Assembly (NCBI GenBank): GCA_002480925.1
Contig: DLDA01000020.1
Coordinates: 1 to 10,428, forward strand
Direction of reading: 5' to 3'
DNA from: Lachnospiraceae bacterium UBA7784
Lineage (GTDB): Bacteria; Bacillota; Clostridia; Lachnospirales; Lachnospiraceae
Length of the DNA: 10,428 nucleotides
The notes below the pieces were generated by a model. That model saw only the letters and a list, made by a program, of their open reading frames with translations. It had not been told where the DNA came from and did no database searches. Below, in pieces: positions 1-7,251 of this stretch; within the stretch, counting starts at the first letter, position 1; the number at the start of each line of letters is the position of its first letter. The position numbers and the translations under genes are program-made.

Positions 1-3000
1 ATCTGTTACGTATAGACAGCATTTTCTTGTAATGTGCGAATACAGGATTGCTGTCATTGGCCTTTGACCAGTCGAGATCATATCTGTTGTCCTGATAAGG
101 ATAATTATTTGCGCCTGACTGTCCTGTCTCCTCGCCATAATAGATCACAGGCTGTCCCTTTGCTGTAAGCTGAAGAGATGCTGCAACAAGGCCTGCTGCC
201 TGCGCATCTGACGCGCTCATTCCATTTTGCCTGAGCTTATATACGAATCCGTCCTCGTCATGGCTTCCAAGGAACTGACCTGTCAGATAGGTGGAATCAA
301 GTCTCTTGTTCCTTCCTGTAAGATTGCTCTCTGTAGCAGAAACCGATCCCTTTACGAACTGGGTGGCCCAGTCGTTGAAATCAAAGTCAAGATCCGAGTC
401 CATGGCTCCGCTGCCAAGGGTCATGCCGTTTGAGGCGTAGCCTCCTCCTGAATATTCTCCTATCATCTTAAATGACGGGTTGATATCAGTAAGGGAATTC
501 TTAAGCGCCTGCCAGGTAGCGAGATCCACATGCTTTACAGTATCGACACGGAAATAGTCGATCCCGAACTTTTCCACCCAGGCACTCTGCCATGCGACAA
601 GCTGATCCCTTACAGACTTATCCTCTGTCTTGAAATCAGGCAGATCCGAAAGGCTTGACTTCTGGTCATCTCCTTTTACTATATCATCTCCTGAACGGAG
701 CATTGAGCCAAAGGTGCTCTTTGTTCCATAGCCTGCATGATTTACGACCATGTCCACCATTATCTTTATTCCCTTGGAATGAGCCTTGTCTATCATGCTC
801 TTAAAGTCAGCATCTGTTCCAAGAGCCGGATTTAACTTCGTGAAATCACTTGCCCAGTATCCATGGTAGGCTGCATTGTACGGGACATCGTCTCCATGAT
901 TATCTGCTCCGACCTTTACTCCAGGAATATTCTGCACTACCGGAGTGATCCAGATGGTATTTATTCCCAGATCTTTAAGATAATCAAGCTTGCCCTCAAT
1001 ACCCTTGAAATCGCCTCCATGATAGAGTCCTGCGTTTTTGCCATAGGTGGTGATCCCTTCTTTTTTCTCCTCATCTGTAAGGAACTGATCATTTGCTGCA
1101 TCGTTTGAGCTGTCTCCATCGAAGAAACGGTCTGTAACCATAAAGTAGATCGTCGCCTCATCCCAGTCGAAATCATCCGCAGCGCCTGACTTCGTCCTCT
1201 TTGTCACCTTTTCAGTGACTGTAGTCGAATAGCTGTTGCCAAACTGGTCTATAACAGATACCGGAAGCTCATAGCTTCCTTCCTTTATATCCTCTGTGCA
1301 GGCAATCGTTACAGCAAGGTTATCAGGATCTATCTGTCTTTTTCCTGCCCCAAGAGTGCTGGCATCAACATATGCGCTTTTTATCTCTGCTTTCGGATTA
1401 GTTTCTGAAATATTCTTCTGGTCCACAATGAGCCTTATGACATCGTTTGTGTTATAATTCAGGCTCCCCTTGTCTGAGACTGCCTTTACAGTAATGTCAG
1501 GCCTGTAGTAGTCAAAGTATGAATATCCGTCATCTGTCCTATTCGCATTGAAGGCGTCTGTTAGCGCCTTGCCATCCACACTGTAACGGTACTTTGTCCT
1601 TCCTTCCTCAAGAGGAGCCGATCCCTCGAAGCGCTTGTCTGCCTGATCATAGGTCAGGTCAATGCTGCTCTTTCCTTCTATCTCAAGCGAAATCTTCTTC
1701 GACGAAAGCGAGTCGTCGAGCAGAGCCTGATCATCTCTATAGTAATAGTTGACCTTCTTCTTTGCTGTGTCGATCTCGTATCCCTTGTTCAGAGGCGCCG
1801 AAAGCACCGGCTCACTGCCCTTATCAAGCCTTACAAATATCAGATTCTGATCAGCTGTAAACGAGATCTCGTGATCTCCGCCGTCCTTCACCCAGTCACT
1901 TGCGGAATCGTCAAGTCCCAGAACAAATTTCACATCCGTCACGCCGTAAGGGATCTTTATCCTCTTATGCCAGCTGCCATCCTCCTGCTTATCCAGAAGA
2001 AACTTAGTCGTATCATTTATAGACCAGCTGTAGAAAAACGGCTTTTTTGCTGCTGTATTCGTATATGTAAAGTCCAGATAACGGGAAGCGTGAGTCTCTA
2101 CCTCAGGCTTTTCAGTAACTGGATCCTTGCCAAATACATACCAGAGGGTAATCTCTGTCTTATCCTCAGGAATAGTAAATGAACGGTCGCCGTCCTGGCC
2201 GGCATCCCAGGTGCCTGCTGTCTTTCTTGCGATAAGACCAAGCTCATTATAAGGCAGGGTCACTGTACCACTTGCCCAGGTGATACCGTTTTCCTTATCC
2301 TCTACTTTCCCGCTCAGGGCTACTGTCGTATTCTGACTACTACTACCAACTTTCCAAATGTAGATATCAGATTTTGTCACATCCCAGTCCTGGTTGTAGA
2401 AGTTTATCTTTACCTTATATTCCTTTGCTACTACAGGTATGGTAACCTTCTGCGTGTAATCGCCGTATGCCGCAACTACTGTAACTGAATCATCCGAGAA
2501 GTCCTTATCTACCGACAGATTCCCGTCTGTTATCGAAGCTCCTCCGGCTCCATTCTCAAGAGTATAGGAAACCTTTACCTGCTCTCCCTCATCATTGTCT
2601 CTCCCGTCGTAGTAGACCGCATCAGTATCAAGTGAGACAGTCTCTCCGGCAACTACCTGAGCAGGCTGAGAATCGAATACAAGGCTCTTTATCCCCGCAA
2701 GACTTACATTGACCTTCTTGTCTGTATCTGTCGCGTCAAGAGAAAGGGTAAGCTTTGAAGGCTTATCAACAGTAAGTATAGAATTACCGCCGTCTCCGGT
2801 ATCAAGACCCTGAACATTCCATGGCAGATTCCATCCCTTGTTGTCAGGATCCTGAAGGACCTTGAACTCGTATTTACCTGCCGAAAGCTCATAGCTGATC
2901 GAGAACTTATTTTCTTCTGCCGCTTTAAAAGTATTTGCCTCATTATCTGAAGCTGATGCTTTCCAGCCTGCTCCAGGAAGAGTACCGGCAAGCACAAAGA

Positions 3001-3505
3001 CACTCTTTACCTCAGCTGCCTTTATTTCCTCATTAAGCGACTGGTCCTTGTACCATTTAGCTGTTTTCTGGTCATAATAGACCTTGTCTACTCCTGCCTT
3101 AAGGACAGCGGAATTCCATATATCAGCCTGTGTCTTTACAGCTCCTGAATTATCAAGAGTCACAAGCTGCATTCCTTCAAGTTTATCGCTCGTAAGATTT
3201 ACATAGCCGAAGCCCAAAACATCATCTGATAACAGGCCATATACCTTGGTAGATCCCCAGCTTGATGGAACTCTCGCATTGGTGCTGTCTGATTCGACCT
3301 CACCTCCCCATGAGTTCACATAGACAGACTGCGCTGTCTGTCCATCCTCAAGCTTGATATAGAGCCTGATCCCCTTGGATGCACCCTCTGTTGCTGCAAT
3401 TCCGGAAAGCAGCGTCCCTGGCAGCAGTGTGACCGCCATGGCAAGCGCCAGGATAAGCCCCAGAAGCCTGCTCCTTACCTTCCCTGTCTCATTTCCTCGT
3501 TTCAA
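1..3505 (-). CDS. Secreted multi-module GH13 alpha-amylase/amylopullulanase, C-terminus beyond window
   Basis: This extracellular glycoside hydrolase family 13 enzyme should cut alpha-1,4 (possibly alpha-1,6) glucosidic bonds of starch or pullulan. It starts at TTG 3505-3503, five bases after AAGGAGGT (3518-3511); no upstream ATG is in frame. Residues 1-38 form a signal peptide (KR-rich, then LLGLILALAMAVTLLPG, with likely cleavage after GIAA). Visible modules: an N-terminal beta module (~40-160), an X25/amylopullulanase-like module starting FVLAGTLPGAGW (~165-270), an Ig-like segment (~272-355), a CBM41/PUD-like module with GLIARKTAGTWDAGQDGDR (~360-465), a second similar aromatic-rich module (~468-570), two more beta segments (~570-770), then the catalytic barrel from ~775. 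GH13 motifs are intact: DMVVNH (D918-H923), FRVDTVKHV (nucleophile D988), GEYSGG (acid/base E1017) and GSHDEDG (D1083). The reading frame is open to the window edge, so the C-terminal domain and any cell-wall anchor are not visible. GH13 is certain; amylase versus pullulanase and the exact CBM families are inference. Confidence 0.93.
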   Translation of the reverse strand, partial: MKRGNETGKVRSRLLGLILALAMAVTLLPGTLLSGIAATEGASKGIRLYIKLEDGQTAQSVYVNSWGGEVESDSTNARVPSSWGSTKVYGLLSDDVLGFGYVNLTSDKLEGMQLVTLDNSGAVKTQADIWNSAVLKAGVDKVYYDQKTAKWYKDQSLNEEIKAAEVKSVFVLAGTLPGAGWKASASDNEANTFKAAEENKFSISYELSAGKYEFKVLQDPDNKGWNLPWNVQGLDTGDGGNSILTVDKPSKLTLSLDATDTDKKVNVSLAGIKSLVFDSQPAQVVAGETVSLDTDAVYYDGRDNDEGEQVKVSYTLENGAGGASITDGNLSVDKDFSDDSVTVVAAYGDYTQKVTIPVVAKEYKVKINFYNQDWDVTKSDIYIWKVGSSSQNTTVALSGKVEDKENGITWASGTVTLPYNELGLIARKTAGTWDAGQDGDRSFTIPEDKTEITLWYVFGKDPVTEKPEVETHASRYLDFTYTNTAAKKPFFYSWSINDTTKFLLDKQEDGSWHKRIKIPYGVTDVKFVLGLDDSASDWVKDGGDHEISFTADQNLIFVRLDKGSEPVLSAPLNKGYEIDTAKKKVNYYYRDDQALLDDSLSSKKISLEIEGKSSIDLTYDQADKRFEGSAPLEEGRTKYRYSVDGKALTDAFNANRTDDGYSYFDYYRPDITVKAVSDKGSLNYNTNDVIRLIVDQKNISETNPKAEIKSAYVDASTLGAGKRQIDPDNLAVTIACTEDIKEGSYELPVSVIDQFGNSYSTTVTEKVTKRTKSGAADDFDWDEATIYFMVTDRFFDGDSSNDAANDQFLTDEEKKEGITTYGKNAGLYHGGDFKGIEGKLDYLKDLGINTIWITPVVQNIPGVKVGADNHGDDVPYNAAYHGYWASDFTKLNPALGTDADFKSMIDKAHSKGIKIMVDMVVNHAGYGTKSTFGSMLRSGDDIVKGDDQKSSLSDLPDFKTEDKSVRDQLVAWQSAWVEKFGIDYFRVDTVKHVDLATWQALKNSLTDINPSFKMIGEYSGGGYASNGMTLGSGAMDSDLDFDFNDWATQFVKGSVSATESNLTGRNKRLDSTYLTGQFLGSHDEDGFVYKLRQNGMSASDAQAAGLVAASLQLTAKGQPVIYYGEETGQSGANNYPYQDNRYDLDWSKANDSNPVFAHYKKMLSIRNR

Positions 3506-3510
3506 AAATA

Positions 3511-3518
3511 ACCTCCTT
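3511..3518 (-). promoter_or_regulatory. Ribosome binding site that decides a TTG start
   Basis: A full AAGGAGGT lies five bases before TTG 3505-3503. The nearest in-frame ATG falls at about residue 23, inside the hydrophobic signal-peptide core, and would remove the positively charged N-region. The TTG start is therefore preferred. Confidence 0.8.
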
Positions 3519-3839
3519 CCAGCACTTAGGGCCCTGCCTGTTCTACTACCGCCTCCCCCTTTTCGGACGGGCCAATATGCCTTACTGTATCAGTATAAAT
3601 TGGCTGATCCGAAAAAAAAATATCAATTTTCTTAGAAACATATTCCTTTCAGGCGAAAATCTTTCACCTAACCAAAAACACATTAAGCATTCCTGTCGAA
3701 AAGACACTTCCAATAGTTCATTATAAAAATTGAAATATATTTGAAAGCAGGGATAATCAGAGAAATTTGCCAGAAAATATGGCAGAATGAAAGGAGAAGA
3801 GGAAACTGATGAGGTTTGAGGTTTTGCTATCCGCTGCCC
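3519..3839. other. Gene-free interval between amylase and acetyltransferase genes
   Basis: This AT-rich stretch holds the amylase leader and promoter region on the minus strand and the untranslated end of the GNAT gene. A weak hairpin (TGCCA/TGGCA, 3768-3784) has no following U-run, so no convincing terminator was found. A plus-strand TTGAAA-16-GATAAT (3730-3757) precedes only a 20-residue, non-protein-like ORF. Confidence 0.5.
3592..3669 (-). promoter_or_regulatory. Probable amylase promoter with an upstream operator-like palindrome
   Basis: On the minus strand a TATACT -10 hexamer (3597-3592) stands about 75 bases before the ribosome site. The best -35-like hexamer, TTGATA (3626-3621), is 23 bases away, too far for a normal SigA promoter. 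This suggests an activator-dependent promoter or a different start site. About 54 bases upstream of the -10 is AGGCGAAA-ATC-TTTCACCT (3651-3669 on the plus strand), an inverted repeat with 8-base arms and one mismatch. It looks like a regulator site, but no regulator can be named from it. Confidence 0.3.
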
Positions 3840-4334
3840 CTATAGCTTCTCCTCCATACATGTATACATAGGCTTCATACCCATTGTCTCATAGAAGGCT
3901 CTGGCCCCATCGTTTCCTTCCCAGACATGTAACGTTACGTCCTGGCAGCCATTTCTTCTGGCGAAATCCTTTACCGCCTCATATAGCGCCAGTCCTGCAT
4001 GCCTGCCACGAAAAGCTTTATCAACACAGAGATCGTCTATGTATATGGTCCTTAGATCCGTCCTGATCTGATCGTCCTTTATCTCTAGAAGCCTGGTCAT
4101 ACAGTAGCCGATCAGCATACCGTCTTCTCTATCTGTAACGACAAACACAGGAGTCGACTTATCTCCTATGATCTTCTCAAGTTCCCTTTCCGAATACTTT
4201 CTTCCAAGCCTGAACAGATCCGGCCTGATATCGTGATGGATCCTGTTCACCTGTTCCAGAAGCTCTCCTATTCTCTTTATATCCTTTTTCTCAGCAAGCC
4301 TTATTTCAAGTCTGTTATACACCTTTTCAGCCAT
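3840..4334 (-). CDS. GNAT-family N-acetyltransferase
   Basis: A 164-residue protein of the Gcn5-related N-acetyltransferase fold, which transfers an acyl group from acyl-CoA to an amine. Beta4 and motif A are at IYIDDLCVDKAFRGRHAG (residues 97-114), where RGRHAG forms the CoA pyrophosphate loop. The usual RGxGxG/A glycine is replaced by His112. Motif B is GARAFYETMGM (~143-153), with Tyr148 in the position of the general-acid tyrosine of the family. The start ATG 4334-4332 lies one base after the TAA stop of the upstream alkyltransferase gene (4338-4336), with only a weak GGAAAG ribosome site, so translational coupling is likely. It is the last gene of the repair operon. The substrate is unknown, and nothing in the sequence shows whether it modifies proteins, antibiotics or metabolites. 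Confidence 0.88.
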   Translation of the reverse strand: MAEKVYNRLEIRLAEKKDIKRIGELLEQVNRIHHDIRPDLFRLGRKYSERELEKIIGDKSTPVFVVTDREDGMLIGYCMTRLLEIKDDQIRTDLRTIYIDDLCVDKAFRGRHAGLALYEAVKDFARRNGCQDVTLHVWEGNDGARAFYETMGMKPMYTCMEEKL

Positions 4335-4335
4335 A

Positions 4336-4977
4336 TTATTCTTTCCATCCGAACCTATCCAGGTCTACTTTTCCGTCTGTGACCAAAACTCCCTCCGAGC
4401 GAAGCAGCTCTTCCTGCCTGCCTTCTCCGCCAAATGCAAACTTCTCCGCCAGCTGCCCCTTAGAGTTCACGACCCTGTAGCATGGGATATTATCCGGATC
4501 AGGATTCCTGTGGAGAGCGTTTCCGACTGCTCTTGCCATTCCCGGATCGCCTGCCATACGGGCGACCTGTCCGTATGTAGCCACGCATCCCCTTGGGATC
4601 CGTTTAACTGCCTCATAGATCCGTCTTGCAGGGCTAAAAGAGATGGCATCATAGCTGTCAGCTATCATCTGCCTTATATCGTCGTCAGGAACAGTCCCGT
4701 CCAGTATGATGGTATTCCAGTGATCCTTGTTCAGATGGTATCCAGGGACAACCGACTGGTACATATCACGCCAGAAAAGAGCCTTGTCCGGGTCGACCTT
4801 TACATTAAGATTTATGAATCCGTTTTTCTCATAGGTCCATAGAAAGGCCTTTTTATTGCCTTTATATCTGACAAGCTGCCAGTTATCATCATGAAATGGC
4901 GCATCCTGATAGGTATCCGGGAAGGATAAACCAAAATCAAGCGCCTGCTGCCTACCTGTGATCATCATCCACCTCAT
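4336..4977 (-). CDS. MmcQ/YjbR domain fused to methylated-DNA--cysteine S-methyltransferase (MGMT/Ogt-like)
   Basis: A 213-residue two-domain protein. Residues ~5-110 match the MmcQ/YjbR family (a CyaY-like fold, e.g. FPDTYQDAPFHDDNWQLVRY and HLNKDHWNTIILDG). Residues ~117-195 are an O6-alkylguanine-DNA alkyltransferase domain: IPRGCVATYGQVA, the arginine finger in MARAVGNAL (R149), then the acceptor-cysteine motif IPCYRVVNSKG with Cys166. The family motif is usually PCHRV; here His is Tyr, but the acceptor cysteine is present, so this is not an alkyltransferase-like (PWHR) protein. It would remove alkyl groups from O6-alkylguanine in a suicide reaction. The frame is open to 5043, but that start would overlap the nuclease gene by 53 bases. 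ATG 4977, 13 bases after the nuclease stop, or ATG 4968/4965 just after AGGTGG, fits the family N-terminus better. The exact start is uncertain. Confidence 0.87.
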   Translation of the reverse strand: MRWMMITGRQQALDFGLSFPDTYQDAPFHDDNWQLVRYKGNKKAFLWTYEKNGFINLNVKVDPDKALFWRDMYQSVVPGYHLNKDHWNTIILDGTVPDDDIRQMIADSYDAISFSPARRIYEAVKRIPRGCVATYGQVARMAGDPGMARAVGNALHRNPDPDNIPCYRVVNSKGQLAEKFAFGGEGRQEELLRSEGVLVTDGKVDLDRFGWKE

Positions 4978-4990
4978 AAAGATGCAGCTC

Positions 4991-5815
4991 TTAATCCATT
5001 TCCAGAACAAGCGGTGTATGGTCCTGCCTTGGACCGGAGTCAAGCATTTCGGACCGTTTTACCCGTTCCTTTATACGATCGCTTACTAGGAAATAATCGA
5101 TCCTCCAGCCTGAATTATTGATCTTCGATGTCCTGATACGCTGAGCCCACCAGGAATATACCGATGGAATATCTCCATGAAGCAAACGGAAGGTATCAAC
5201 AAAGCCTCTGCTCAAAAGATTGCTAAAGCCCTCCCTCTCCTCGTCAGTAAAGCCTGCAGAAAAATGGTTGCTCTCCGGATGAGCCAGATCTATTTCTTCA
5301 TGCGCACAGTTGAAATCGCCACAGGCTATCACTGGTTTCTTACTATCCAGAGAGGCCAGATAATCAGCATAGAGCTTATCCCAGATCTGTCTGTCTGCAA
5401 GTCGCTTCAGCTCGCTCCCTGCATTTGGAGTATAAACATTTACAAAAAAATAATCTCCGAAATCAACTGTCAGGATCCTGCCTTCATAGTCCATTGTATC
5501 CGGTGCTCCGATCCTTGGAGCCGTGGTCTTTGCCCCCATGCCTTCCCTGAAAAGTACCATGGTCCCGGCATAGCCCTTCCTGGCCGGCGGCTGTGAAGAG
5601 ACCCATTCCACCTGATATCCCGGGAAAAATTCCTTCAGGGCTGCATCCTGCTTCTTATTCGGGCCAGCGGCCGAAAGCTTGGTCTCCTGGATGGCAATAA
5701 CATCAGGATCCTCTCCAGCGATCGTAGAAAGCACCTGTCTTGAAAGCGCAGCTCTATCTGAATCCGATGTCAGAGCCGCATTTAGCGAATCTATATTCCA
5801 CGAAATGAACTTCAT
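4991..5815 (-). CDS. xth: Exodeoxyribonuclease III / AP endonuclease (Xth family)
   Basis: A 274-residue Mg-dependent nuclease of the exonuclease III/APE1 family, which cuts 5' of abasic sites in base-excision repair and degrades 3' ends of duplex DNA. All family motifs are present: SWNID (N7), IQETK (metal ligand E44), NVYTPNAG (Y128), GDFN (D167, N169), GWRIDY (D240) and the DHTPL ending (D265-H266). The last two catalytic residues are preserved, although the common S-D-H-C-P is Q-D-H-T-P. Length is normal for the family. The ATG at 5815 is preceded by AGGAG at seven bases. It is the first gene of a minus-strand operon followed by the alkyltransferase fusion and the acetyltransferase, so abasic-site and alkylation repair are probably co-expressed. 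No damage-responsive operator was recognised. Confidence 0.95.
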   Translation of the reverse strand: MKFISWNIDSLNAALTSDSDRAALSRQVLSTIAGEDPDVIAIQETKLSAAGPNKKQDAALKEFFPGYQVEWVSSQPPARKGYAGTMVLFREGMGAKTTAPRIGAPDTMDYEGRILTVDFGDYFFVNVYTPNAGSELKRLADRQIWDKLYADYLASLDSKKPVIACGDFNCAHEEIDLAHPESNHFSAGFTDEEREGFSNLLSRGFVDTFRLLHGDIPSVYSWWAQRIRTSKINNSGWRIDYFLVSDRIKERVKRSEMLDSGPRQDHTPLVLEMD

Positions 5816-5847
5816 TCTAACTCCTGACTTTCTTTTGTTTTCCCATA

Positions 5848-5876
5848 ATTATAAATTTTAGCGCAGACTATTTCAA
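5848..5876 (-). promoter_or_regulatory. SigA-type promoter of the repair operon
   Basis: Minus-strand TTGAAA (5876-5871), a 17-base spacer and a perfect TATAAT (5853-5848), about 33 bases before the start codon of the nuclease gene. The -35 hexamer overlaps the end of the alpha/beta-hydrolase remnant. Confidence 0.75.
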
Positions 5877-5965
5877 CAGGAATATACGATACTCTTATGC
5901 TCTGCCGCAAAATTCCCCGCCATGGCTCCTCCCAGAGAATGTCCGGCCATATAGAAATGCTTGTA
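5873..5965 (-). pseudogene. Remnant of an alpha/beta-hydrolase gene (nucleophile-elbow fragment)
   Basis: Thirty open codons on the minus strand read YKHFYMAGHSLGGAMAG and then NFAAEHKSIVYSC before a stop. G-H-S-L-G-G is the textbook nucleophile elbow (G-x-S-x-G) of alpha/beta hydrolases, with Ser in the catalytic position. The flanking sequence resembles the small bacterial hydrolases whose elbow reads GGHSLGGAMAA. A stop directly precedes the fragment, the rest of the fold (Asp, His, oxyanion strand) is absent, and the piece sits between two divergent promoters, so this is debris and not a working gene. Identification rests on the elbow and its surroundings, not on a database match. Confidence 0.55.
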
Positions 5966-5989
5966 TTACATCTGATATTGGATTAAAAT
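5961..5989 (+). promoter_or_regulatory. Promoter of the choloylglycine hydrolase gene
   Basis: TTGTAT (5961-5966), a 17-base spacer and TAAAAT (5984-5989) give a good SigA-type promoter about 48 bases before the start codon. A strong AAAGGAGG ribosome site follows, seven bases before ATG 6037. Confidence 0.65.
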
Positions 5990-6036
5990 ATGGGTGTATA
6001 AGAGTTAATACCAATCAGACCAAAAGGAGGCATACC

Positions 6037-7014
6037 ATGTGTACATGTGTCACCTATCAGACAGCTGATCATTATTTCGGAAGAAATCTTGATCTCGAAT
6101 TCTCATATCAGGAGTCCGTTACTATCACTCCGAGAAATTTTCCCATACCATTCCGTAAAAATAAAACCATGAAGACTCACCACGCTATTATCGGCATGGC
6201 CTTTGTATGCGAGGGTTTTCCCCTGTACTACGATGCGACTAACGAATTCGGTCTTTCAATGGCAGGGCTCAATTTCCCGGGAAACGGATATTTCGGGAAG
6301 CCCTGTGATGATGATACGGATGAAGTAGCTCCGTTTGAATTTATCCCATGGGTACTGGGACAGTGCAAGACATTAGATGATGCCAGGAAGCTTCTTGAGA
6401 GAATAAGGCTTGTTGGTATCCCATTCAGTAAGGAGCTTCCTATAACGCCCCTTCACTGGATGATAGCAGACCAGACCGGACAGATCGTTGTTGAATCGGT
6501 AAAAGATGGTCTGCACATATATGAAAATCCTGTAGGAGTAATGACAAACAATCCTACATTCGACATCCAGCTATTCAGGCTTAATGACTACCGGGGTGTA
6601 TCGGCAGCTGCTGGCGAAAGCACCTTCGCCAAGGGGCTTTCCCTTGATGAATACAGCCGCGGTATGGGAGGTATCGGGATACCGGGAGACTTATCCTCCG
6701 GTTCACGCTTTGTAAAGGTTGCCTTTACACGTATGAATTCTATCTCAGATGATTCTGAAGCCTCCTCCGTCAGCCAGTTTTTCCATATTCTTGGTTCCGT
6801 CGAACAGCAGCGAGGATGCTGCGACTTAGGCAATGGCAAATACGAGATCACGATCTATTCCTCCTGCTGCAACATGGACAAGGGCATATACTACTACCGC
6901 ACCTATGACAACAGCCGCATCTGTGCAATAGACATGCACCATGAAGATCTTGACTCCGCTGCTCTTATCTCCTACCCGCTGAAGACATCAGCAGACATAG
7001 ATTATCAGAACTAG
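6037..7014 (+). CDS. bsh: Choloylglycine hydrolase family protein (bile salt hydrolase-like)
   Basis: A 325-residue N-terminal-nucleophile amidase, the usual length for bile salt hydrolases and penicillin V acylases. After Met removal, Cys2 is the nucleophile. Conserved active-site residues are visible: Arg16 and Asp19 in FGRNLD, Asn79 in AGLNFP, Asn171 in VMTNNPTFD and Arg224 in SGSRFVKVAF. Other family landmarks are PLHWMIAD, MGGIGIPGDLSS, FFHILGSV and KGIYYYRTYDN. In overall order it closely follows the Clostridium perfringens conjugated bile acid hydrolase as I remember it. There is no signal peptide, so it is cytoplasmic; it would release glycine or taurine from conjugated bile acids. 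Penicillin V acylase or N-acyl-lactone acylase activity cannot be excluded. It stands alone, divergent from the repair operon, with its own promoter and a 3' hairpin. The bile-salt call is well supported at family level; substrate choice is inferred. Confidence 0.93.
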   Translation: MCTCVTYQTADHYFGRNLDLEFSYQESVTITPRNFPIPFRKNKTMKTHHAIIGMAFVCEGFPLYYDATNEFGLSMAGLNFPGNGYFGKPCDDDTDEVAPFEFIPWVLGQCKTLDDARKLLERIRLVGIPFSKELPITPLHWMIADQTGQIVVESVKDGLHIYENPVGVMTNNPTFDIQLFRLNDYRGVSAAAGESTFAKGLSLDEYSRGMGGIGIPGDLSSGSRFVKVAFTRMNSISDDSEASSVSQFFHILGSVEQQRGCCDLGNGKYEITIYSSCCNMDKGIYYYRTYDNSRICAIDMHHEDLDSAALISYPLKTSADIDYQN

Positions 7015-7021
7015 GTCGTAA

Positions 7022-7048
7022 GCAGGCATATGGATCCCATATGCCTGC
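7022..7048. terminator. Perfect 12-bp hairpin shared by two convergent genes
   Basis: GCAGGCATATGG, a 3-base ATC loop, and its exact complement CCATATGCCTGC. It begins 7 bases after the stop of the hydrolase gene (+) and 5 bases beyond the stop of the small minus-strand ORF (7054). No U-run follows on either strand, so it is not a classical intrinsic terminator. It may stabilise 3' ends or support factor-assisted termination in both directions. Confidence 0.5.
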
Positions 7049-7053
7049 AGCAA

Positions 7054-7207
7054 TTAACGCAGCTTAAGCTTTTCAACTAAGGTAAAACAATGTGTCTTTT
7101 CAAGATCACCGAATTTTCTAATATCATAATTGGAAATCTTTACGATTCCTATACATATCAACGAAAGAACAAGTGTGCATATACTTAATGCAATAGTTTT
7201 TTTTCAT
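7054..7207 (-). pseudogene. Small signal-peptide-like protein, readable only across a 1-nt slip in an A8 run
   Basis: A strong GGAGG (7218-7214) sits six bases before ATG 7207-7205, followed by eight A's (7204-7197). Read straight, the frame gives MKKNYCIKYMHTC and stops after 27 residues. If one A is skipped, the product becomes MKK-TIALSICTLVLSLICIGI-VKIS, then NYDIRKFGDLEKTH and CFTLVEKLKLR to TAA 7056-7054. That is a classic short basic start plus hydrophobic segment and a ~30-residue polar tail. The second frame has no start of its own because a TGA overlaps the ATG. It ends 5 bases before the shared hairpin, as expected of a real convergent gene. It may be a frameshifted pseudogene, a sequencing error in the homopolymer, or a gene expressed by slippage. 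Function is unknown. Confidence 0.45.
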
Positions 7208-7251
7208 AGGAAACCTCCGGTTCCGCATAAAGGTCAGGCAAATAACGATCG

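Noticed and set aside
3768..3784. TGCCA/TGGCA hairpin as terminator of the repair operon
   Set aside because: The stem is only five pairs, the loop is seven bases, and no U-run follows on the minus strand.
3808..3870. Small plus-strand ORF (MRFEVLLSAAPIASPPYMYT) behind AAAGGAG
   Set aside because: The ribosome site is about 14 bases from the ATG, the product overlaps the antisense end of the GNAT gene, and composition is not protein-like.
4978..5043. N-terminal extension of the MmcQ-MGMT protein
   Set aside because: It would overlap the nuclease gene by 53 bases, does not resemble the MmcQ N-terminus, and better-placed ATGs follow the nuclease stop.
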